The notes beneath the pieces are model-generated. The model did not search any database. It was given only the letters and a program-made list of their open reading frames with translations, and was not told the DNA's origin. A stretch of DNA of 64,000 nt, from contig OY755179.1 of assembly GCA_963576735.1 (NCBI GenBank), positions 1,488,001-1,552,000 on the forward strand. Reading direction: 5' to 3'. The stretch's first letter is position 1, and every line of letters begins with the position of its first letter. A program made the position numbers and the translations under genes. This DNA comes from Bedellia somnulentella (Eukaryota > Arthropoda > Insecta > Lepidoptera > Bedelliidae). Below, one piece after another: positions 34,618 through 45,977 of the stretch.

Positions 34618-35358
34618 CCTATCATAAACTATATCAAAATAATAATCAGTCAAAATACTAAAAGTACAGCAACATCAATAAGGATACAATTATATAATAA
34701 ATAAATACCCTGTCCCACCAAAAGTTGAAAAAACTAAGTTTCGGACTTCAAAAGTATGTAGGTAAAATTACGTGCCTAGACTATAGAGAATTTCGTTATC
34801 ACAATGTAACATTTGTATCACAACTAAACAGGTTAACAAAAATGGTATTCATCATTTCACAAAAGAAAAACAAAATTAAGTCAAAATTATTCCGAAATTT
34901 GCAGTCGAACGAGACTTGATTAGTATTGTCTAGTTTACACATAAAACAACTTTTTATTTCGGAATTAAAGGGAATTACCAAAATATTTTAAACTTACATC
35001 TAGGTTCATTACAAATTATTTTAGCAATAATCAGTCAACTAGTTTCTCTTCAGTCTATAATAAACTATATAAAAATAATAATCAGTCGAAATACTAAAAG
35101 TACAGCAATATCAATAAGGATACAGTTATACAGGATGGCATTTGAACCTTTAACGATTTTTTCAGCGAAACGGCTAATCAGCTGATCAACTTTGTATGAA
35201 GAAGCGAATTTATTTGCACGAATTTTTAAAAGTTGTAGAACAAAAGCTGTTGCTTTTGACCTCAAGAACCGTTGGTGAAAAAATCGTTAAAGGTGCAAAT
35301 GCCACCATGTATAATAAAGAAATACCCTGCCAAACCTCCTACCAAAAGTTGAAAAAAC
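34618..35358 (+). repeat. Segment duplication (two copies, one with a MITE)
   Basis: 34618-34736 and 35053-35130/35310-35358 share 'ataataatcagtc', 'actaaaagtacagcaa' and 'aataccctg', with 'aaaagttgaaaaaac'. The second copy is interrupted at 35131-35309. Confidence 0.75.
35131..35309. mobile_element. 179 bp MITE with ~31 bp terminal inverted repeats
   Basis: Left end 'caggatggcatttgaacctt', right end reverse complement 'catggtggcatttgcacctt', both continuing 'taacgattttttc'. Flanked by TATA (35127-35130, 35310-35313). The duplicate at 34700 is the empty site. Superfamily unknown. Confidence 0.85.
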
Positions 35359-36471
35359 GAAGATTTAAAAGATAAAATATTCATATAATGCAAATTCGTA
35401 GTAAACAATAACTATAGCAATGAGATCGCGGCTTTATGGTTCCAGTTAGTAATGAAAATCATTCCGCTTGTATATAACGTTATGATCATGACGTTACGAA
35501 AGGCAATTTTTAAAAATTAAAACCTTAAAATACATCAAAATACAATATATTCGATCATTTCCATTCTTTTAAATGATACCTAAATACTTCGTTCGAACGG
35601 TAATAAGAAGTGTTCGTGTGTAAACAATAGTATCTTTACACAAAAAATCGTACTTACGGGAGCAAAATTTTGGCCCACGGTCAGGTCGCAACTAGAAAAC
35701 GGTTTTAACAAACCATAGACTCCTAGAACACCGGAAGTCATGATTTCATTCTGTTAAAAGTGGGTTGCTAGACCTAAAAAACGTTTTAGATTTGGTAAAA
35801 TTTATTTTTTAAGACGGTAAAACCTACCGTTACTTGATGGAAATTCCGGTATACCCGAATTCGTGGACAACAGTTTTTCTTAATTATTTCAATATTTTTC
35901 TTTGAAAACCCTATAAAAACGTTTATTAGAAAGCATGACAAAGCCATTTTTAAGAAAAATTACCTGTTTTTCGGTGACTTTTCCCTACATAAATTCTGAG
36001 ATATGACACATGAAAGTGTGCAAAGTTGCGTGAGACATCGAAAAATAGGGGGGTATGTCGTCATATTTTTTTTAATTACTCATATTTCGTTACCTTTTCA
36101 TGTATTTTTTATATTGTGCATTTACTTGTGTTTAAATTTCCATTCATTTGATATATCACATATTTGATATAAATGACTTAAAATGTAAATATTACGGTGT
36201 AAAGTCAGAGGACATGCTGTTTTCGCCTGGTCAAAACTTTTGAAAAATGCCCATAAATCACTCACTCCACTAAATTTGTCAAACACGGTCAATTAATTGA
36301 ATCAATCGTCAATCGAAACGAAAGTATTCAAAAGTCATTAAATTTGTTTACTTCTGACTCCCAACCCAAGACTCCCAACATTAGATTTCATTTTATTATA
36401 ATACAGCAAATTGTTTAAAAATAAATAAAATAGCCATATTTGCTCCCATGAGCTAAGTTTAAGATTTTAAA
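35359..36471. other. Intergenic, upstream of WASHC4
   Basis: Likely holds the WASHC4 promoter; no TATA box. A possible short first exon on the minus strand (35658-35741) is discussed as a finding. Confidence 0.4.
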
Positions 36472-39400
36472 ATGAATAACGATGCCGAAAAAGTAGCAGG
36501 CGCTGCTATACTAAAAGAATATGGGAATTTCTTCAAGCAGCAATTTCAAGACTTCCAATTGATAGCGGGAGGAGAAAAATGGGAATGTAATAGAGAATAC
36601 CAACCCTTGCAAGTCTCTATGGACTCTCACGAATTAATAACAGTGATAGATCTTGTTGCTTCTGATAACACTTTGATGACGAAGGTTTTAGGTGTTTTAT
36701 CGTCATTATGTGTTGAAGTAAATAAACTTAAACAAGATGCATATGAAAGGTATACATTGTTGATCTATAGGATTCAAATTTATTCTTGAGTGAGTTATGT
36801 TAAAAAACTTATTAACATTTCTAACACACTTTTCTATTTCAGCCATTTCCAATTCATAGCAACTTATGATGATTACACAAATAGTAATATTGGTTTGCAA
36901 ATGGATGCTATTTGTTCTTTAAGTGCCTTTATCTCAAGATGTGATGATGTCTTTAAAAATCTATGTAGTCAAGTGTTTGCTTTGTATACAGAAAAGGTTT
37001 TTAATTTAGGTGAGTACATTGCCCTTTCAATTCCTGATATTTTTCTCTCTATACAGCTTAGACCTTAGATACAATATCATGAAGGAGTATTTTGGAGAAT
37101 AGTTTTCTTTGACTAAACTGTTACTCGGATAAATTGGTTATACTAGTACTTATATTGCATCAAGCATTTCCTACATTTGAAAGAATTCATTTGAAAGCTT
37201 ACATAAGAATAAATGCTAATAACTTGATGTGAATAAATTAACAACTTCTTTTCATAATGTTGATGGATGGGCAGTTGATGGACGACTTCCACCAACCCTT
37301 TTACATTAGTAATTAAATGTTTTATCCTTACCAATGAAATAAAACAACTATGTTAATTAATATCATGATAGCTCAGTGGGTAGAACACCCTTGTTATGCA
37401 GATGATGAGGGTTCAAATCTGGTGTCAGGCACACACCAATTTATTTTTTCTGTAGACATATGACATTACATTGACATATGTATTTAGTCATGTGACAGTG
37501 TATTCCTACAAAACGGCGGCATCACGTGAATACACTGTCAAGGCAGAACACCAGGTGACATTTTTGACTAGCAAAACCGCTATATCATAGCTTTGTTAGT
37601 TTTTCTCTTATTATCCATTACAATGAGAAGATGATTTGACTACATCCTAAGCTTATCATTATTTTATGGGCATTATGCCTGCATATGTTTAACCCATATT
37701 GGATATTTGATGGATTATTTTTTTCTCAGTAAGCTATGAAGAGTTGACTCGGAATTGCAGTAACCTATTTCTTTCCTAAGTGTTGTAAGAGGTAACTTAG
37801 GATTATTTGGGGTTTTTAAGTGATTGTTTGGACAATCTGGCTGGAGACCCATCACCACCTTCCTTTATTTTTCCATATTTTACCATTTGAAATTCCTTAA
37901 AGTGGTTAGGAATTTTCAAGTGGCTTTGCTGTGTAGTGTCGGCTTACACTACCCCATTTCTTCCAGTGGGTGTAAGTAAGAGGCGACTAACGGTATTGGG
38001 AGCTTTTAAGGGATTTTTAGGTGATGCGGTTGAGACCCATCACCAACAACCTTTATTTTACTATATTTTCCCCACACAACTTTCCAAAAGTGGCTGAGGA
38101 ATTTCTAATTCCTTGGCTCTGGCTACCCCTTCTAGGGATTTATAGCTCTGAGTATATGTATATATATGTATGTCTGAATTTTCAATTATTTATGGAAGTA
38201 TGTATGTGTCTCTTTTCAAAATTTGGTGGCATCCAAGTAAACTTAACTTTAACTTTACTCAAGGCTATAAATCACAAAAAAAGGATCAGGTCAGATATTC
38301 AGGATTTAAAATTCCTCTTTCCTTTTGGCAGTTCAAGATAGAAAATCATCATAGCCTCATCACCCAACAATCATTAAAAAATAAGATAATAAAGATTTTT
38401 TTATTCATTTCAGATGGGGTACAGTTACATTATGTTATAAACCATATTGGCGAAATCTTCACAATATTAGTACTTTTGGAACTGCTGATAATTAACTCCT
38501 TAATCAGTAAAAAATGGGAGCAATTTTGTAAGGACCTTAAAATGTGCAAACAGAAAGCGGAGAACTTTCACATGACTGAGGAAAAGTATCAAACACTTTT
38601 AGGAGCTATTGAGAATATAAATTCCAGAGTCATGTCTGATAATATAGTTTCTAACTCATTAAAAAACCTGTCTGGATTACGTAACAAAGTCGTTGATAAA
38701 AGCTGCTCTCCATTAGCTGCAGAATTAATGACTTATATAAAAAATGCCATTACAAATTTAGACAAGCTTGTGGTTGACAATCCTTCCTCAATAAATATGT
38801 ACAAATGTATCAAATTGAATGCCTTGTTTGTATTGAACTCACATTTGTTTGGGACCAATGATAAAAAGACTTTCAGATTGCTTATAGAGCTTAACACAAA
38901 GGTATGACTTACAAACAAAAATGATAATTTTAAAAGTCGTAATCTTAGGTATAATTTAGATATTTTTTGTTGCAGGCCCATAGCATAACTATAGCTGGTA
39001 CAGCCACTTGGTATCCAGAACAGTTTTTACAGAGATATTTGCCATCTATTTGTGCCACTCACAGCAAACTAGGACAGACTATGTTGAAAGCGAGACAAGC
39101 ATTCATAGCTCAAAAGAAGGCCAGTCTAGCTCGAGATATCGCCAACCTGCAGCTCTTGGCAACGCAATGGATTCTAAATGTTGAACAACACTTTTCTCCG
39201 AAACATGTCCGATTAACGGCAGCTGAAATGTCACTACAATCAAAGTTATTACTCACTGGATTAGATATAGCTTCCCAGACACACTATCACCTTTTAACCA
39301 TTATAAATCTGCACGTCTCACTAGGCATTCCACTCTCTAAAAGCATGCTGATGGCTTTGTTTGATGTTATATACAAATTGAAAGGAATGCAAGATGTTGT

Positions 39401-41833
39401 GACCAGAAATAATTGCAATATAATAAGCTCAATAAATATGATAATCCAGCATTTATCCTTTCAAGCGACCTCTATGGTGATGACGGTCAGAAAGAATTTG
39501 ATGACGGATAAAAATTACGCCAATCAGAGATTAGACGAAATGACTTACGTTGTGATTGCGGAGAGGGCATTGAAAGGAGCCGCCACTGCTGACAGGTTAA
39601 TAACAACGCATTTAGCTCTCAGCTTCATCCCGCAAAATACATACACCGAAGATATGTATGCTAGACTCGGTTTATTGTTGGACAAACAGCAAGCCCTTAT
39701 ATATTTCTTCAAATCAATGGAAACATTCTGCAGCTGCTTTTGGGTTCTTTGGCATCAACATGTCATACCTATTTATCTTGAACAAAACTTCATCATGCAA
39801 CCAGACTCGTTAAAACTACTTTTCTTTTTTAGAATTTTAGAAGATTGCATACTCTATTTGCACTCTACAGACAAGATGCATAGAAGTAATCGATCACAAG
39901 AATTTCTGAATATGATGACAGATTTACTGACGGATAAAGTTGTAAAAAGTACGAGTCAACAAATTGAGACAAATTTAAGACTGCACATACATTCTCATTT
40001 ACAATTAGATGTAACGGACCCCTTTACTTTTGAGATGCCAAAAAAGTTGCTGCTGGCAGTTGACAACTTTCGACTTGTAAATACGTACTTGTCTGTAATA
40101 CCCTCAGTAGAGCACTACCTCTCTACTATGTACTACAATTTAACCACTGTGGTACTTTCTGACTGGAAAACATACGGGGAGATGCGGCAGATGGCTAAGT
40201 TGAAATTTAATTTAAAAACAGTTCAAGATAACTTGCCAACTCAAACATTGGAACAGGGATTAGATGTACTAGAGATTATGCGAAATATTCATGTATTTGT
40301 GTCTAAATACCACTATAACTTGAACAATCAAATCTTCATAGAGAAAAGCTCAGGCAACAAACATTTAAATTCTATTAATATAAGACACATTGCCAATTCC
40401 ATAAGAACGCATGGCACTGGTATTATGAATACAACTGTTAACTTTACATACCAATTTTTAAAGAAGAAGTTCTTTACATTTTCTCAATTCTTGTATGACG
40501 AGCATATTAAATCTAGACTCAATAAAGATTTAAGAATCTTCAGAGAAAATTCTCAAAACAATAAGAATATGTACAGCTATAAAAATGCTGATAAGTTCAA
40601 TAAGGGCATACGTAACCTTGGTGTGGTTGAAGATGGTCAAAGTTATTTAGACTTGTTTCGGGACCTTATTAGTCAAATTGGAAATGCTATGGGATATGTA
40701 AGAATGATTCGATCCGGAGGGCGCCACTGCTGCGCTGATGCCACTATATTCTTGCCAACTTTAGATGACACCAAATCATTTAAAGATCTATGTGAAGAAA
40801 ATCATGTAAGCCAGCCCACACTACAGTCTGCTGAAATCCTGGATAATACAATTGACTCACTCAAGTGCAATTTTACACAAGGAACAGAATATTTCAAACT
40901 GCTAGTTGATGTGTTTGCACCAATTTTCAGAAATCCCAAAAATATACACCTTAAAAACTTTTTCGTGATCATTCCACCACTGACTTTAAATTTTGTTGAG
41001 CACATGATCTTGTCGAAGGATAAACTCAACAAGAAAAATAAAATAGGAGCTGCATTCACTGATGATGGATTTGCAATGGGAGTAGCATATATTTTAAAGC
41101 TTCTTGACCAGGTATAGTTCACAGTCCATTTATATATATATATATATATATATATACTTACAATATACAGTAATCACGGCTAAAAATCCCAAGCCAGATG
41201 ATCCTATCCCTGGGGGTAACCAGAGCTTAAGAATAAAAATTCCTCAGCCACTATTAGCCTTGAAACTGTTAGTATGTATTAAGATATATATTGTTGATAT
41301 GACTAAATAATTTTATTGTATTAGGCTCTTTTTTGAAATAAAGATATTATTATATTATTATACTATTGGAATTTGAGTAAGGAAGATTGCAAAATAGGGG
41401 TTATTATGAACACCCACAAGAAATGGGGTAGTGCTATTATAAGCCTACACAGCTGCATTTTCTGATATGGGAAGCTAAAAAGGATCTTCACAAAAATAAA
41501 ACTGCCTTGGGTTTTCAATAAAAAAAAACATCTTGGTGTTGTGCCTTGGATATTTTAGATGTAAAATTTTACACAGTTGTGTGTGAACTTAAAATAAAAA
41601 CATATTTTTCTGGTGAACTTTTTCAGGACTCTTCTTTTGAAAACCTGCATTGGTTTGACTCTGTTTGGAAACATATTGAGGAAGAGAGGATTCACATTGA
41701 AGATCAAAAATCTAAAGGGTCAGTACAACTGCAGCAGACATTAGCTCTTACAGAGAAGAAACTCAAAATAGTGGAAGAAGAATTTCTATTTCTTTACTAC
41801 AGCTTAACAAGTGCAAGAATATTCTTTAAATAG
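36472..41833 (+). CDS. WASHC4: WASH complex subunit 4 (SWIP)
   Basis: Complete five-exon gene: 36472-36749, 36843-37009, 38414-38901, 38976-41111 and 41627-41833, with GT-AG junctions and matching phases; 1,091 residues (human about 1,170). SWIP is a core subunit of the pentameric WASH complex, which activates Arp2/3 actin nucleation on endosomes for cargo sorting. The most conserved block is in exon 4: TLEQGLDVLEIMRNIHVFVS, then HLNSINIRHIANSIRTHGTG and TVNFTYQFLKKKF. It is followed by DEHIKSRLNKDLR, IGNAMGYVRMIRSGGRHC, FVIIPPLTLNFVEHMI and KIGAAFTDDGFAMGVAYILK, and the C-terminus is SLTSARIFFK in exon 5. All match human SWIP in order. No transmembrane or signal segment, as expected. Intron 2 carries SINE-B and two SINE-A copies; intron 4 carries an (AT)n run. 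Confidence 0.95.
37367..37580 (+). mobile_element. SINE-B copy in WASHC4 intron 2
   Basis: Head 'catgatagctcagtgggtag' and 'gggttcaaatctggtg', then 'tagtcatgtgacagtgtatt'. Sense orientation to the gene. Confidence 0.75.
37735..38178 (+). mobile_element. Two adjacent SINE-A copies in WASHC4 intron 2
   Basis: 37735-37920 is decayed ('ctggagacccatcaccacct'). 37927-38178 is near complete, from 'gctgtgtagtgtcggctta' to 'gctctgagtatatgtat'. 38250-38400 has further SINE-A-like reverse scraps ('ctcaaggctataaatcac'). Confidence 0.75.
41134..41154. repeat. (AT)n microsatellite in WASHC4 intron 4
   Basis: About ten TA units, followed at 41160-41460 by a decayed reverse SINE-A ('cctcagccactattag', 'gaaatggggtagtgctatta'). 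Confidence 0.7.
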
Positions 41834-41893
41834 ATGTATGATACTGTGATATTGAAATGAAAGATCAAATTATTATATTAATTAAGTAAATCA

Positions 41894-41899
41894 TTTATT
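41894..41899 (-). terminator. Polyadenylation signal overlapping the stop codon
   Basis: AATAAA on the minus strand, with the TAA stop (41897-41895) inside it. The 3' UTR must be very short or overlap the last WASHC4 exon. Confidence 0.6.
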
Positions 41900-43355
41900 C
41901 ACTAACATTTGTACTGTCATTTGAAATCAGCTTTTGAATCTCCAGTAGCATGTCATTCTCCAACTGATCCTCTAATGACTGAGCAGAGGACATAGCCGGG
42001 CCTCTTGCACTTTCTGACTGCAAAAACATGGTCAGTCGTTTCATAGCTTGCAATGCGTCAACAGCTGAACTGCTAATAAACTCATGGCTGAGTAAACTGC
42101 CAGTCACATGATCATTATTCTCATCAATGGTATGGCACATGCTCGGGATGAGCTGGTCACACTGCACAAAATCATCCAACTTGGGAAGCAAATCTTGGTC
42201 AATGTTGAGTCCACAGTTGGTTGCCCATTCTGTTAAACTTATATTCTCTTCACATTCAAGCTCATCATAATGCAGATGAAGGTAGCCTTCCATGGGAGGA
42301 TTGAACTCCTTATGTATGAATGTACCTGGAACACAATGCCAGGCCAAACTAAGCAAATGTAGATATGACAATAATGAACTATCAGATTCTTCAAATCCAC
42401 AGAACTTCCTTATCTGCAGCTTGCGATATTGGAATTTGAAACATGTTATAAGTTTATCAAATGCATTCTTCATAAAATCCAGACTGTCAGCATGGAATAT
42501 AGTAATGTTCTCCAGATCTATATTTTCAATAAACTTTTCAGGAACATCCAATATTAGTGCAATTCGCTCAGAGACTGGAGCAAGTTCACTTTGCCACTTC
42601 TGTAAATAGTCATGTATAAGCGAGTAACTGATCAAACAGTTGTTATCATAGTGATAATCAAGAGGCAAACTCGTCACTTTAATATCATTATCCAAGCAGT
42701 CAGTTCCCTTCACCAACAACTCCTGTTTGATAGTTCCTGTACAGTTGGTCACAAACAAGACCGATACTGGGTTGTCTGGCATTGCACTGTCCAAGAAGTT
42801 GTTTAAGTGATATTTGTGGAAGATAGAACAGGTCATGCCCACATAAACATTCTCTGCTTTGTATTCATCAAACAATTTGTTCCATTCTTTTTTGAACAAC
42901 TTGCTGTAGTCTTTCATTACAGCATGCTTTACAACATTGTGGCGCTTTTGAAATCCACTTAAGAATTGTTTCAATCCATCAGCTCTTTCATTGGTAGTAT
43001 TAAATATATCTTGAGTTTTTTCTTTTAACATTTTTTCTGTAACTCTGTTTCCACTTTTATCTGCTTCTTTCATCCACTCAATCAGAATTGGATCAATATC
43101 CATTTTTACATCTTTCAATGACCCCATGTCCTTTGTACATTTTTTTATTACTCTGTCTTTATTTTTGTAAATGTATGCTATAGTTTGAGGATGAACACCG
43201 TATTGGCGAGCGATTTCAATTCTATTGTGGCCATTATCTAAAGCACTTATTATATTCATTTTTGTACAAGGATCTATCCTGGTTGGCGGTTTCTTTTTGA
43301 GGAAATCCTGCAAGGATTGTACAGCATCATTCCTCATTTGAGGCCAAATCGACAT
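41895..43355 (-). CDS. Domesticated pogo/Tigger-like (CENP-B-type) protein
   Basis: An uninterrupted, intronless 486-residue frame. Residues about 30-75 form a CENP-B/psq-type helix-turn-helix (NIISALDNGHNRIEIARQYG then VHPQTIAYIYKNKDRV). A second DNA-binding module follows at about 90-150 (ILIEWMKEADKSGNRVTEKM then FLSGFQKRHNV). Residues about 170-330 keep the outline of a pogo DDE domain (ENVYVGMTCSIFHKYHL; ERIALILDVPEKF; ENITIFHADSLDFMKNAF), but the first catalytic Asp block (normally xADETGL) is gone and the second has no DN pair. The acidic C-terminus (residues about 370-486) looks unrelated to transposases. No terminal inverted repeats were found beside it. It is convergent with WASHC4, and its stop codon lies within an AATAAA signal. 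Likely a nuclear DNA-binding protein; CENP-B-like proteins have been described in moths, but orthology is unproven. Confidence 0.75.
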   Translation of the reverse strand: MSIWPQMRNDAVQSLQDFLKKKPPTRIDPCTKMNIISALDNGHNRIEIARQYGVHPQTIAYIYKNKDRVIKKCTKDMGSLKDVKMDIDPILIEWMKEADKSGNRVTEKMLKEKTQDIFNTTNERADGLKQFLSGFQKRHNVVKHAVMKDYSKLFKKEWNKLFDEYKAENVYVGMTCSIFHKYHLNNFLDSAMPDNPVSVLFVTNCTGTIKQELLVKGTDCLDNDIKVTSLPLDYHYDNNCLISYSLIHDYLQKWQSELAPVSERIALILDVPEKFIENIDLENITIFHADSLDFMKNAFDKLITCFKFQYRKLQIRKFCGFEESDSSLLSYLHLLSLAWHCVPGTFIHKEFNPPMEGYLHLHYDELECEENISLTEWATNCGLNIDQDLLPKLDDFVQCDQLIPSMCHTIDENNDHVTGSLLSHEFISSSAVDALQAMKRLTMFLQSESARGPAMSSAQSLEDQLENDMLLEIQKLISNDSTNVSE

Positions 43356-43872
43356 TTTAATTGGACAATACTTTTCGCAAAACCGTGATTGTGTGAACGT
43401 GTGATTTACTATAGTAAGCCTTTATTAGTGATAACTTTTTATCACAACAACGAAGACACATGCACTAAATTATAGCAATACCTTACAATCTGTTTACTAG
43501 CTATAAAATTAGATAAATCAATACTCCTATTCAAACACTTCTTGCCCAAATTTTTACAGTACAGATTCAGGTTTTAGTCAAGATTATTGCAAAATAATCA
43601 ATATCAATTCTTGAATTTTAATAATTTTTTTTGCTTTGGCTTGTTTTATTATAATTGGTGTCAATAGTTTAACCAACGTCAATAAATAAGACACCACTAT
43701 TTAAAAAAATAAGGCAGGGCGCCAGTAGGTGCGAGTAACGAAATTTCGTTTTCGACATAGATATAGAATCCATAGATTGGCAGTAACTTCATATCAAAAA
43801 CGTCAACAAAGGGAAGACCTCTCACGGACACGCTAACGGCCTACGGTTTTGGCATCAAACATGAAAGAAAAT
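43356..43872. other. Upstream of the pogo-like gene, anonymous
   Basis: Presumed promoter and 5' leader region. No TATA box or repeat recognised. Confidence 0.4.
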
Positions 43873-44392
43873 AATTGGCCTAGACCGCGCTTTTATAACA
43901 TACCCTTTTTATATTATAAATCGATAAAGGACATCAAACTAAACAACTTTGCCCATGGAATGCCTATCTAAAATATTGTAATTTTCAAAAAATAATAATA
44001 ATAAAAAATTGTCGTACCTAGTTCAAACTGAGAATGTATAGAATGAGATTCCTTGCTTCAGTGAAAATAAGAAATTAAAAAAAAAAATGATCTATGATTT
44101 TCGCTCTGTAAACAAAAATATAACTTCTTTCGGTATTTTCCAGTTGTATTGATCGTCGTTGAAAATTAATATCATGAAAATAAATCGGAAAGCGAGCGAT
44201 TGAACTGGAAAATACCGAAAAGAGTTATGTTTTTGTTTACACCATAGATCAAATGTTTTTTTTTAATTTCTTATTTTCACTGAAGCAAGGAATCTCATTC
44301 TATACATTCTCAGTTTGAACTAGGTACGACAATTTTTTATTAATATTATTTTTTGAAAATTACAATATTTTAGATAGGCATTCCATGGGCAA
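43873..44392. mobile_element. Long foldback element, copy 1 (3' arm truncated)
   Basis: Begins 'aattggcctagaccgcgctt'. The left arm (43873-44145) is inverted in the right arm (44205-44392), around a loop flanked by 'tattttccagtt' and 'aactggaaaatacc'. The right arm stops at 'ccatgggcaa', short of the outer end. Confidence 0.85.
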
Positions 44393-44541
44393 TTGCCTCA
44401 TTTACGTTAATCCTTAGGTCTTAACTTTGGTGATTTTTTGATAAAGTTATTAATATTTAACACCATATAATCTAAATCAAATGCATATTCTTTGGCAAAT
44501 ATAAAATTTTAAGCCATTAATATCCAAATTAAGACTGTAAT

Positions 44542-44969
44542 AATTGGCCTAGACCTCGCTTTTATAACATACCCTTTTTATATTATAAATCGATAAAGGA
44601 CATCAAACTTAACAACTTTGCTTATGCAATGCCTATCTAAAATATTGTAATTTTCAAAAAATAATAATAATTAAAAATTGTCGTACCTAGTTCAAACTGA
44701 GAATGTATAGAATGAGATTCTTTGCTTCAGTGAAAATGAGAAATAAAAAAAAAACATTTGATCTATGCTTTTCGCTCTGTAAACAAAAACATAACTTCTT
44801 CTGGGATTTTCCAGTTCAATCGCTAGCTTACCGGTTTATTTTCATATTATTTTTCATCGACGATCAATAGAACTGGAAAATACCGAAAGAAGTAATATTT
44901 TTGTTTACAGAGCGAAAAGCATAGATCAAATGTTTTTTTTTATTTTTTATTTTCACTGAAGCAAAGAAT
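44542..44969. mobile_element. Long foldback element, copy 2 (loop inverted, 3' arm truncated)
   Basis: Same left arm ('aattggcctagacctcgctt'), but the loop between the 'ccagtt' and 'aactgg' borders is the reverse complement of that in copies 1 and 3. The right arm stops at 'ctgaagcaaagaat'. Confidence 0.8.
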
Positions 44970-45081
44970 GCAAATATATGATAAAAAAATATCTTAAATC
45001 TTCATTATATTACAATTACTGTAAAGTTTACAAATTGGCGAAAATAACAAATACGTGAATTTTTATCAATTTTAATAGGGC

Positions 45082-45211
45082 AACACAACAACCTTTATTC
45101 TACCATCTTTTCCCCACTCAACTTCCAAAAGTGGCTGAGAAATTTCTAATTTCTCAGCTCTGGCTACCCCTTTTAGGGATTTATAGCCGTGAGTATATGT
45201 ATGTATGTATG
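45082..45211 (+). mobile_element. SINE-A, 5' truncated, with target duplication
   Basis: 130 bp ending in (TATG)n, flanked by TTTAATAGGGC (45071-45081, 45212-45222). 45223-45977 is otherwise anonymous. Confidence 0.85.
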
Positions 45212-45977
45212 TTTAATAGGGCTAGTATGGAATTCTCGCTGGAATTCGCCATACTAAATTACTAATGTCACGCACACACACTCATTTACGCATACCGTTG
45301 TACTTTTTTTGGTCTCGCTTGCCGTCTTTGTATTGCCAATCTATATACGTAAGTATAGTTTATTAAATCTATGGTTTTCGATCAGTTGGTGGATTGCGAG
45401 TTTTATCAAATCGTTTACGCTGTAGTTAAGTAATGCTACCCTTCGCACCATGAATAAAAGAGACACAAATATACATTGTTTTCATTCTGGTGTATGAAAC
45501 TCGATCATTCTTATCGAAAGCGAAATTTCGATTGAAACTGACAATCTGCCTACCGAACGATCGACTTCCATTCATCTGAGTGAAAACAATACATATCTGT
45601 GTCTCTTTTTGCTCCTGATGCTAAGGATAGCATTACTTTACTACGGCGTGAATTATACTTTTGTTGTTTTAGCTAGTTCACTCACTCACACTGGAAAGAA
45701 CTCACGATCGCGATGACTAAAATAATTAAAAATTTCTTCTTGCTGCTTGCCTCTGCTATTTGACACTGGCGGAGTTATTGTGGTGGTCATGAAAAAAGCC
45801 AATAACTTAAAAATTAATTGAATTCAATTCAAATGAGCTGAGTAGCAGAGTATTTGTAATTGTTAATTTGGTTTGCCACGCCAATTTATCTATTTCTATT
45901 TACTGTAATCGATTGAAAAAAGGTTTTGCTGGCCTATCAAACCATAATTTAATAGTTGAGATTAGAAGTAAATCACC

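Noticed and set aside
36472..41833. Strumpellin (WASHC5) instead of WASHC4
   Set aside because: The conserved blocks (LEIMRNIHVFVS, IRHIANSIRTHGTG, SLTSARIFFK) are those of SWIP/WASHC4.
42292..42806. Two plus-strand frames
   Set aside because: Shadows of the pogo-like gene on the minus strand.
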